64,000 bases of DNA from Marinobacter fuscus (lineage in GTDB: Bacteria > Pseudomonadota > Gammaproteobacteria > Pseudomonadales > Oleiphilaceae). The DNA lies in assembly GCF_003007675.1 (NCBI RefSeq), contig NZ_PXNP01000009.1:124001-188000 (forward strand). The letters run 5' to 3'. The notes beneath the pieces were generated by a model. That model did not search any database. It was not told the origin of the DNA and worked only from the letters and a program-made list of their open reading frames with translations. The position numbers and the translations under genes were made by a program. Shown piece after piece: positions 56,700 to 64,000 of the stretch; the stretch's first letter is position 1; each line of letters starts with the position of its first letter.

Positions 56700-58190
56700 T
56701 CACCCGAAAGCAGTATCCAGCTTTTCATATTGAGTAAACCAGGGCGCGGCTTCTTCCAGCTGGGCCGCCAGTTGCAAAAGTCTGGTTTCACCACCGTGAG
56801 CGGCACCCAGCTGAACGCCTACCGGCAAGCCTTCAGGCGTCCAGTAAAGCGGCACCGACATGGCTGGCGTGCCCGTCAGGTTTGCCAGCTGGGTGAACGG
56901 TGTTCGCGCCAGGCTGTCCAAGACCATCTGGTCGACCTGGCCACTTTTGTGCACCAGTTTCCCGGCTTTAAGTGACAGCATCAGGCGTGCCATCAGTTTC
57001 AGGTGAGCGGGTGTTTCCATTTCTCCGATGCGCGCCGGCATCTGACCGGTCGTCGGGCTCAGGTACAGATCGTAGCTGTTGAAAAAATCGCCCAACGCCC
57101 GGGCAAACTCATTCCACTGCTGGCGCCTGCGCACATACTCGGGCAACGGCATCGCCTGACCCAGCATACCCAGCAACCGGGTTTCCAGCTCGAAGTCATC
57201 GTCGCGAGCTGCAAACTGTTCCCGCGCTTTCGCCATTAACGCCGACACCTCACCGAAATAAAGCGCCATATAACAACGGGCCAGCGCCATGCCATCGTAC
57301 CCGGGGCTGGCGTATTCTACCCGATGGCCGAGTGATTCCAGCAGTCGGGCCGTCTGCTCCACCGCTTCTACACATTCCGGCGCAACCTCTGTGCCGTAGG
57401 GTGATTCGGTAAAGACAGCGATTCTCAGCTGGCCGGGCGATTCCTGCATCAACTCCCGCCAGGGCGCCGAGGGCTTCGGGATTACAAAGGGATCACCTGC
57501 CGCAGAACCGGCCAGCACATCCAGCATCGCGGCACTGTCCCGGACGGTGCGGGAAACCACATGATCCGACGACGCGCCAGTCCAACCCTCTGCGGCGTGC
57601 GGACCCGCAGAGATGCGACCCCTGGATGGCATAAGTCCGAACAACCCGTTGTACGCCGCCGGAATCCGGATAGAACCGCCACCGTCGTTGGCTCCGGCCA
57701 TGGGCACAATACCCGCAGCCACCGCAGCACCGGAACCGCCACTGGATCCACCCGGCGTGCGGGCAGTATCCCAGGGATTGCGCGTAGGCCCCCACAGCCG
57801 GGACTCGGTAATCGCCTTGAGGCCAAATTCCGGTGTCGCCGTACGGCCGATAATAATCAGACCCGCCTCCCGGGCTCTGGTAACAAACTCCGAATCACGA
57901 TCCGGGATGTGCGACCGCAAGGCCCGGCTGCCCATGGTGCAGGGATGCCCCGCCTGTTCCTGGGCAAGATCCTTGAGCAACATGGGCACTCCGGCAAACA
58001 GCCCGCTCCCGGGCACAGGCAGGGAGCGGGCTTCGGCAAACTGCTCGTGGCAGATCGTGTTCAACTGCCCGTCAACCTGAGCTGCCCGAGCCGTTGCTGC
58101 AGCCACCACCTCTGCCGAGGTCACCTCTTTCCGATGGATCAGGTCTGCCAACGCAGTGGCGTCGTACCGGAGATACTCTGTCTGTTTCAT
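56700..58190 (-). CDS. Amidase-signature enzyme
   Basis: Hydrolase of about 496 residues in the amidase signature family. The catalytic set is complete: Lys in VPMLLKDLAQ, the Gly/Ser-rich TPGGSSGGSGAAVAAG, and the nucleophile Ser in NDGGGSIRIPAAYNGLFGLM. The exact amide substrate cannot be told; the closest general types are plain amidases and 6-aminohexanoate-like hydrolases, not GatA, because gatB and gatC are absent. I chose the ATG at 58190 (GGAA six bases before) rather than TTG 58196. Confidence 0.9.
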   Translation of the reverse strand: MKQTEYLRYDATALADLIHRKEVTSAEVVAAATARAAQVDGQLNTICHEQFAEARSLPVPGSGLFAGVPMLLKDLAQEQAGHPCTMGSRALRSHIPDRDSEFVTRAREAGLIIIGRTATPEFGLKAITESRLWGPTRNPWDTARTPGGSSGGSGAAVAAGIVPMAGANDGGGSIRIPAAYNGLFGLMPSRGRISAGPHAAEGWTGASSDHVVSRTVRDSAAMLDVLAGSAAGDPFVIPKPSAPWRELMQESPGQLRIAVFTESPYGTEVAPECVEAVEQTARLLESLGHRVEYASPGYDGMALARCYMALYFGEVSALMAKAREQFAARDDDFELETRLLGMLGQAMPLPEYVRRRQQWNEFARALGDFFNSYDLYLSPTTGQMPARIGEMETPAHLKLMARLMLSLKAGKLVHKSGQVDQMVLDSLARTPFTQLANLTGTPAMSVPLYWTPEGLPVGVQLGAAHGGETRLLQLAAQLEEAAPWFTQYEKLDTAFG

Positions 58191-58286
58191 GGGCAATTCC
58201 GTTTTGGTCCGGATCAGGCCAGACGCTGGACATTTCGTTTATAAACCGGAAACTCAGGAGCTTACGCCAATCGAAAAGTGAGTTCC

Positions 58287-59042
58287 ATGAACCTGTTTCC
58301 GGAAGCCCTCGGCGACAACATTGGTTTCCTCCTGCTGCTGGCCTCAGCGGGTACCTCTATGATCACTGCAATTCTCGGTGCGGGCGGTGGTGTTCTGCTA
58401 TTACTCCTGATGGCCACCTGGCTGCCACCCGCCGCCATCATACCGGTGCACGGCATGATTCAGCTTGGCTCCAACAGCGGCCGGGCGGTGTTAACCCGGC
58501 ATCATATCGACTGGAAAGTCATTGCGGCCTTCGCCCCGGGCGTATTGGCCGGGGCCGCTCTGGGCGCCTGGCTGCTGGTCGACTTGCCCGCATACCTCTG
58601 GCAACTGACCATCGCCCTGTTCGTACTCTATCTGTGCTGGGGGCCAGCACTTCCCAAGGCGTCGTTCGGTACACCCGGCATTTTTATCGCGTCTGCCATC
58701 ACCAGTTTCATCAGCCTGTTTGTGGGCGCAACCGGCCCTCTGGTAGCCGCGTTTATCAAGCAGATTCATACCGACCGTTTTCGCACGGTCTCCACGTTCG
58801 CAACGGCGATGACCCTGCAGCATGCCCCGAAAGCACTGGTGTTCGGCGCTGCGGGCTTCATCTTTTCCGAATGGCTGGCGTTCATGCTGGCAATGATTGC
58901 CTGTGGCTTTATCGGCACCTGGGTCGGTTTGCACTTGCTGAAATCCATCAACAATCGCTGGTTCCATCAGGCGTTCAACGTCGTGCTGACCCTGCTGGCT
59001 TTGCGCTTACTCTGGCAGGCGGCCACGGCATGGCTGGCTTGA
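58287..59042 (+). CDS. TauE/SafE-family membrane permease
   Basis: Inner-membrane protein of about 251 residues with about eight hydrophobic segments (LLASAGTSMITAILGAGGGV, HGMIQLGSNSGRAVLTRHHI, ALGAWLLVDLPAYLWQL). The family moves sulfonates, sulfoacetate or similar anions. I prefer the ATG at 58287; GTG at 58278 is possible. It diverges from the amidase gene and precedes the Fur-box operon. Confidence 0.88.
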   Translation: MNLFPEALGDNIGFLLLLASAGTSMITAILGAGGGVLLLLLMATWLPPAAIIPVHGMIQLGSNSGRAVLTRHHIDWKVIAAFAPGVLAGAALGAWLLVDLPAYLWQLTIALFVLYLCWGPALPKASFGTPGIFIASAITSFISLFVGATGPLVAAFIKQIHTDRFRTVSTFATAMTLQHAPKALVFGAAGFIFSEWLAFMLAMIACGFIGTWVGLHLLKSINNRWFHQAFNVVLTLLALRLLWQAATAWLA

Positions 59043-59083
59043 TACACCGGCAACGGTAATCTTCAGCAACTTGAAATTCCTTT

Positions 59084-59100
59084 GATAATCGTTATTATTT
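59084..59100 (+). promoter_or_regulatory. Fur box before the exbB-exbD-exbD-tonB operon
   Basis: GATAATCGTTATTATTT matches the Fur consensus GATAATGATAATCATTATC well over its length and lies about 32 bp before the exbB ATG. Iron control is expected for a TonB system. Confidence 0.75.
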
Positions 59101-59131
59101 AGTTCTATTTTTCAAAACCGGGAATATCTGT

Positions 59132-59959
59132 ATGGAAGCCATCAGCACCGCTTCTGCACCTTTGGTTGATCTGGGACCGTTTAACCAGCTGGTCGCCATG
59201 GGCGGCCCTGTCATGCTGGTTCTTATTGCCATCGCCGCCATCGGCGTTATCACGTTCTTCTATTTGATGCTGTTCGGCACCTTCTATGCACCTCGGATGA
59301 CCAGAAAACTGCGTGATCTGGTTGGCCAGTGGCAGGCAAACCCGTCGGGCACCAACCCGGAGGCGATCCGAGCAAACGCTGGCCTGTTCGGGCGCACCAA
59401 CCCGCTGATGCACTTGCTGGTCAACAGTATGTCTGCCAGCCAGAGCAACCCGAATCAAAGCGCCGTGCGCGAGACCGCCGTACGCGATGCTCAAACGGCA
59501 CTGGAACCCTTTGAAGCGCCCCTGAAAATCATTGAAGTGATTGCCGCTCTGGCCCCCCTGCTTGGCCTGCTTGGAACCGTGATGGGCATGATGGAGGCGT
59601 TCAGCGCCATGGCCGCAGCCGACGGCCGGGCCAACGCCAGCCAGCTTAGTGGCGGGATCTACGAAGCCCTGACAACAACTGCTGCGGGCCTGGTGGTGGC
59701 CATTCCGTTTGCGGCCCTGGCGGCCTGGATTGAGTTCCGCCTGCGCCGCATTCACAAGACCATCAACAGTGTTCTGGTGAGCGTGTTCAATGTCGCCCCT
59801 GCGCTGGAGCAAACCGAAGCGCCACAGGCACTGGATGCAGAGCAGCCGACAGAACACTCCGAACCGGCGCACAGCAGCCCGCAACCGGAACGCCAGCGCG
59901 ACACGGTACGAACCTACACCGTCAGCGACAAACAGCGCCTGGCCCATGCAGCTGGTTGA
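59132..59959 (+). CDS. exbB: ExbB-like proton channel subunit
   Basis: Inner-membrane protein of 275 residues with three helices (PVMLVLIAIAAIGVITFFYL, IEVIAALAPLLGLLGTVMGM, TTAAGLVVAIPFAALAAWIE) as in ExbB/TolQ/MotA. With ExbD it forms the proton-driven motor for TonB. It has a somewhat long C-terminal tail (about 45 residues) rich in Pro, Glu and Gln. The exbD gene starts 14 bases before its stop. Confidence 0.93.
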   Translation: MEAISTASAPLVDLGPFNQLVAMGGPVMLVLIAIAAIGVITFFYLMLFGTFYAPRMTRKLRDLVGQWQANPSGTNPEAIRANAGLFGRTNPLMHLLVNSMSASQSNPNQSAVRETAVRDAQTALEPFEAPLKIIEVIAALAPLLGLLGTVMGMMEAFSAMAAADGRANASQLSGGIYEALTTTAAGLVVAIPFAALAAWIEFRLRRIHKTINSVLVSVFNVAPALEQTEAPQALDAEQPTEHSEPAHSSPQPERQRDTVRTYTVSDKQRLAHAAG

Positions 59960-60341
59960 GCCACGGCCAAGCCGCCCGATTCCCATCCGGATAACACCAC
60001 TGATCGACGTGGTGTTTATCCTGCTGGTGTTTTTTATGCTGACCACCCGGCTGCTGCCGGTGGACTACCTGGAGCTGGCCAACGAAACGGCGGGTGAGAG
60101 TACCGCCAACGGCGAGCCATTACCGGAACTTCTGGTGAATGCCGACGGCACGCTGAGCTGGCTCAACGATGACTATGCCATGGCCGATTTGCTTCCGGCA
60201 CTGGCAGGCCAAGGCATTAATGAAGTGAATCTAGCCACCACTCCCGACACCAGCCTGGCCCACTTTACCCGGTCTCTGAGCGCACTGGATAACGCAGGCA
60301 TCACCCCTCACTGGAAGCGCACCGGCTCACCTGAATCATGA
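59946..60341 (+). CDS. exbD: ExbD-like motor subunit 1
   Basis: A 131-residue ExbD with one N-terminal helix: ITPLIDVVFILLVFFMLTTR, in which the Asp is the proton-carrying residue. The rest is periplasmic. I chose the ATG at 59946 (MQLVEPRPSRP). The gene overlaps exbB by 14 bases and the next exbD by a few. Confidence 0.9.
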   Translation: MQLVEPRPSRPIPIRITPLIDVVFILLVFFMLTTRLLPVDYLELANETAGESTANGEPLPELLVNADGTLSWLNDDYAMADLLPALAGQGINEVNLATTPDTSLAHFTRSLSALDNAGITPHWKRTGSPES

Positions 60342-60744
60342 AGCAACTGGTTCCCGCCCCCGAAACATCCGGAAAAGGCTTGCTTGAGCGCGTTGAAGAC
60401 GCTCTGTTACCGCTGATCAATCTGGTGTTCCTGTTGCTGATGTTCTTCATCGTAGCAGGGCAACTGACCAATGAACCCCTCCCGGAGCTGCCCGGCGCGG
60501 CCAGGAGTGACACCGAGCAATCACCGGAAGCCGACATGATGGTAGATGCCTCCGGCCATTGGAAAGTGCAGGGCGCGATACTCTCGGGCGAGCACCTGCT
60601 CGCCGCACTACCAGCCCCGGATGCCCAGTCCGCTCTGAAAATTGCAGCGGATCAAAACCTGACCATGGCCGATATGGAGGCCTTGCTGCGCTTGCTCGAA
60701 GAGGGCGGCTATACCGAAGTGCTGTTGCTGACGGAGCCGGGATC

Positions 60745-60748
<4 letters not shown>
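60338..60748 (+). CDS. ExbD-like motor subunit 2
   Basis: A second ExbD of 136 residues: LLPLINLVFLLLMFFIVAGQ, but the Asp expected in the helix is replaced by Asn (LINLVF where ExbD1 has LIDVVF). Apart from that it has the usual size and C-terminal domain (EALLRLLEEGGYTEVLLLTE). It may form a mixed dimer with ExbD1. It overlaps exbD1 and tonB by the ATGA pattern. Confidence 0.85.
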
Positions 60749-61539
<791 letters not shown>

Positions 61540-61663
61540 CTGGCCGGGCAAGATATTGGCCAAGCGCTCGGCCCGCCAACACGGGCCATAGCAATTTCTA
61601 AATTCGCTGGTTAGTCTGTTCATCCATACAACCACGCGACTGTATTGGGCCCAATCAAGAGTC

Positions 61664-62368
61664 ATGCCTCAACAACCTTCGAACGCCTACGCCATCGGCA
61701 CCCTGATGTGCCAGGCCACCCGCGACATTCTCTGGACTCCGGCTAAACATTCCGTTCGTGATAGGAACCCGAATGCCAGGCTGGCATTGCGGGTTGGTTC
61801 AGGCCAGGCCACCTATCACCGTTTCGACCCCCGAGAGAAAAAACACCTGATCAATTATGGCAGCAAAATGATTGTCGCCAAGCAGCGGCCAGAAACCGCT
61901 CAGGGCTGGCTGTCAACGCGGGAGATTCGGGGGAAGGGGTATTTTGGTGGTGAAGTGAGCGTTCTGAACCTGCTGGCCCACACCTGCTGCCACGAGTTCG
62001 CCCACTTGCTGCAGCACAGCGCTGGCCAGCGTCATTACGGTTCGGTTCACAACCGGTATTTTTACGGTTTCCTGGACGAGTTACACCGCAATGGCTCAGC
62101 CACGGCTACGCGCCGGTTTCTTGCGGAAAAGGCCCAAACGCTCGGCATAGACCTGCCCACCACAGTGTTTGCGCTGCCGGCCCACGCCATCGAACAGCGG
62201 CGATGGCAGGCCGGTGACCCGGTGTCCTTCGGTAATGGCGCTCACCGCAAAATCGGCCAGATTGTTCGGGTGAACCGGAAAACCTGCACCGTTGTCGTCT
62301 CAGGCCGGGCCGGCGCGCTTCACTATCGGGTGCCACTGGCATTACTCAAGCCTGGGCCTGCCAGTTGA
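61664..62368 (+). CDS. Zincin-like (HEFAH) protein of unknown function
   Basis: A 234-residue protein. The motif CCHEFAHLLQHSAGQRHYGS with a later VHNRYFYGFLDELH is the HExxH zinc site of a metalloprotease, with a possible third ligand downstream, in a SprT/WLM-like manner. It has no signal peptide. The C-terminal 65 residues look like a small beta domain (GQIVRVNRKTCTVVVSGRAG). It could be a DNA-protein crosslink or a regulated protease, but I do not recognise a family. It follows tonB by about 125 bp and converges on nasA. Confidence 0.75.
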   Translation: MPQQPSNAYAIGTLMCQATRDILWTPAKHSVRDRNPNARLALRVGSGQATYHRFDPREKKHLINYGSKMIVAKQRPETAQGWLSTREIRGKGYFGGEVSVLNLLAHTCCHEFAHLLQHSAGQRHYGSVHNRYFYGFLDELHRNGSATATRRFLAEKAQTLGIDLPTTVFALPAHAIEQRRWQAGDPVSFGNGAHRKIGQIVRVNRKTCTVVVSGRAGALHYRVPLALLKPGPAS

Positions 62369-62369
62369 A

Positions 62370-64000
62370 TCACGCGGGCTCCCGCACTTCAGTTGTCGTC
62401 AGGAGATGCTGGATTTCCGGGACGCAGGATCCGCAGTTGGTACCACATTGAAGGAGTGCACCCAACGCCTCGCAGCTCTTCACGCCCTGCCGAATGGCCC
62501 GGACAATCTGGCGTTCGCCAATGCCAAAACAACTGCAGACCATGGCCCCGGAGGCTTCACCATCCGCAGGGCCCGCGGCAAGCAGCGATCGACGCTGTTC
62601 CGGTAATAACCGAGGCATGCCAATACAGCCGTCCAGCCAGCCAAGATCAGGTACTGACCGGGCGCAGGGTTCCACCAGCAGAACCCCCTCCAGACGATCA
62701 CCCTGCAGCCAGGCTGCACGAAAGCGCTGCCGGGCCGTATCTTCCATCACCAGTTCGGGCTCACGCGCAAAACACGCCTGCCCCCAGGCCCGCCAGTCCA
62801 TACGATGACTGCCGGCAAACCACCAGGCATGGCTGTGGGGCAGGCGCTGCCGACTCCAATAGGAAAATAAGGCGGTATCGACCACGAAATGCCCGCTTTC
62901 CCGCATTATCAACCTGGCCTGCCAGCGCGTGATCAATGGGCGAATCATCGCCACACCGTGTTTGCCCTCAGGCTGCCCTGAGATCGGGTCGACAACCGGC
63001 CGGATCAGATTCGATGCCAGCGCTGATGATGCAAACCGGCCGTTCCAGTGAATCGGCACAAAAATCTCGCCGGCGCGCTGGCCTTCATGGGCCCGGACTC
63101 GCCCTGTGTATGCCGCACCGCCTGACCCGGTGGCGGTTGCCAGCGCGCCCTCAATCAAGCCAAACCCTGCGATGTCACACGGGTGCAGCTCAATAAACGG
63201 CTCACTTCGGTGTGCAAACAACCGTGGCGTCAACCCGGTACGGGTCATCGTGTGCCATTGATCTCTTACTCGCCCGGTATTCACCACCAGCGGGTGCCGG
63301 GGCGTTGGTTGCTGAGCCGGTGATAACGCAGCGACAGGCACCATTCTGGCCCGGCCGTCCGGCGTCGGGAAGCGCCCGCTAGAGAACAGCCGCGGGGTTT
63401 GTAGCCAGGCCCCGGCATTGCCACCCGTGACCGGCCACTGCACAGGTTGCAACTCGTCATAAGCCTGATTACTGAGTTGCGCCAGGGCCGATATATCGAA
63501 AATCCGCTCACCGCCATTGCCGTATCCCGACAGAGCGGCATGCTCCCGAAAAATATCGGCGGGGCGGTGATAGTCGAAGGCGTGGCCATGGCCAAGCGCC
63601 CGTGCGACATCCCGGACTATCTGCCAATCCGGTCGTACCTGTGCGGGCAAGGGCAGAAAACGTCTCTGGCGCGAGATCCTTCGCTCCGAGTTGGTCACAG
63701 TACCGTCTTTTTCTCCCCATCCGGCCGCTGGCAATAAAATATCGGCATGCTCCGTGGTGTCGGTTTTTTCCATGCAGTCTGAAACGATCAGTGTTGGACA
63801 GCGCGCCAGAGCACTCTGGACACGCTGACTGTCTGGCAAGCTCACGGCAGGGTTTGTGCCCATGACCCACAATACCCGTATGTCGCCCCGATGCACGGCC
63901 TCAAACAGCTCCACCGCCCTGAGGCCCGGGCCGCAGGCTATCTGCCTGCTGTGCCAGAAGTCGGAGACACGGCGCTGGGCACCCGGGCTATCGTAGTCCA
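62370..64000 (-). CDS. nasA: Assimilatory nitrate reductase catalytic subunit, N-terminal part cut by window edge
   Basis: C-terminal about 543 residues of a molybdopterin nitrate reductase; the start lies beyond 64000. The frame is open to the window end, and the part upstream of 63914 still reads as NasA. Recognisable segments are VLWVMGTNPAVSLPDSQRV, ERRISRQRRFLPLPAQVRPD, HPLVVNTGRVRDQWHTMTRT, and GEIFVPIHWNGRF. The last 60 residues hold a BFD-like [2Fe-2S] domain (MVCSCFGIGERQIVRAIRQG, then LLQCGTNCGSCVPEI). This is the assimilatory (cytoplasmic) type. Confidence 0.93.
   Translation of the reverse strand, partial: DYDSPGAQRRVSDFWHSRQIACGPGLRAVELFEAVHRGDIRVLWVMGTNPAVSLPDSQRVQSALARCPTLIVSDCMEKTDTTEHADILLPAAGWGEKDGTVTNSERRISRQRRFLPLPAQVRPDWQIVRDVARALGHGHAFDYHRPADIFREHAALSGYGNGGERIFDISALAQLSNQAYDELQPVQWPVTGGNAGAWLQTPRLFSSGRFPTPDGRARMVPVAALSPAQQPTPRHPLVVNTGRVRDQWHTMTRTGLTPRLFAHRSEPFIELHPCDIAGFGLIEGALATATGSGGAAYTGRVRAHEGQRAGEIFVPIHWNGRFASSALASNLIRPVVDPISGQPEGKHGVAMIRPLITRWQARLIMRESGHFVVDTALFSYWSRQRLPHSHAWWFAGSHRMDWRAWGQACFAREPELVMEDTARQRFRAAWLQGDRLEGVLLVEPCARSVPDLGWLDGCIGMPRLLPEQRRSLLAAGPADGEASGAMVCSCFGIGERQIVRAIRQGVKSCEALGALLQCGTNCGSCVPEIQHLLTTTEVREPA

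Overview
The window looks like a chromosome segment of a marine gammaproteobacterium, most like Marinobacter or a close relative. This is inferred from gene content and style: GC-rich coding with strong C/G third positions, a RegB/RegA-type two-component pair, an ANR/FNR-like box, MetNIQ, several TonB-dependent receptors with their own ExbB-ExbD-TonB, an NSS and an AGCS sodium symporter, and many PAS/GGDEF/EAL proteins. I saw no rRNA, tRNA, CRISPR array, transposase or phage module.

Layout. 1-3.3 kb: a truncated efflux adaptor and an OprC/NosA-type copper receptor. 3.4-9.2 kb: glutamate dehydrogenase, a KaiC-like/PEP-pyruvate-binding fusion and a RegB/RegA pair. 9.3-16.6 kb: a PAS-GGDEF-EAL protein, a persulfide-dioxygenase-like hydrolase with a SulP permease and a CbiM-like membrane protein, and a diguanylate cyclase. 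16.7-31 kb: a large vitamin B12 region (cobS, cobQ, cobO, btuDCF, a cobalamin riboswitch in front of btuB, a beta-propeller-like lipoprotein, threonine-phosphate decarboxylase, cbiB, cobT, cobC, cobU). It covers corrinoid uptake, cobinamide salvage and nucleotide-loop assembly, but no corrin-ring synthesis gene is present, and bluB survives only as a 34-codon remnant. 31-36.9 kb: a cNMP/CBS/DUF294 protein with a 3'-5' exonuclease, a 110-bp palindromic repeat, a QsdR-like regulator, a small secreted protein and a chemoreceptor. 37-45 kb: NSS transporter, PAS chemoreceptor, EamA and MATE exporters, a GGDEF protein and a degenerate HD-GYP protein. 45.1-45.98 kb: an AT-richer islet with two coupled small genes that look like a glycine-rich membrane toxin and a small membrane partner, preceded by a CsrA/RsmA-like hairpin. 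46-51.4 kb: CBS protein, AGCS symporter, 1-Cys peroxiredoxin, metNIQ. 51.7-55.9 kb: a histidine kinase, a lone receiver and a REC-GAF-PAS-GGDEF-EAL output protein. 55.9-64 kb: an unknown acidic protein, an amidase, a TauE/SafE permease, a Fur-box-preceded exbB-exbD-exbD-tonB operon, a zincin-like protein and the C-terminal part of assimilatory nitrate reductase.

How the parts fit. The B12 genes form three blocks around the riboswitch-controlled btuB unit. BtuB (and perhaps the propeller lipoprotein) would bring cobalamin across the outer membrane using energy from a TonB complex such as the one at 59-61.5 kb. BtuFCD would carry it inward, and CobO/CobQ/CbiB/CobU/CobT/CobS/CobC would rebuild adenosylcobalamin from precursors. 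Five cyclic-di-GMP-type proteins and two chemoreceptors point to strong control of motility and surface life. The most novel-looking items are the small toxin-like pair, the KaiC-like/PEP-binding fusion, the propeller lipoprotein beside BtuB, and the collapsed bluB.
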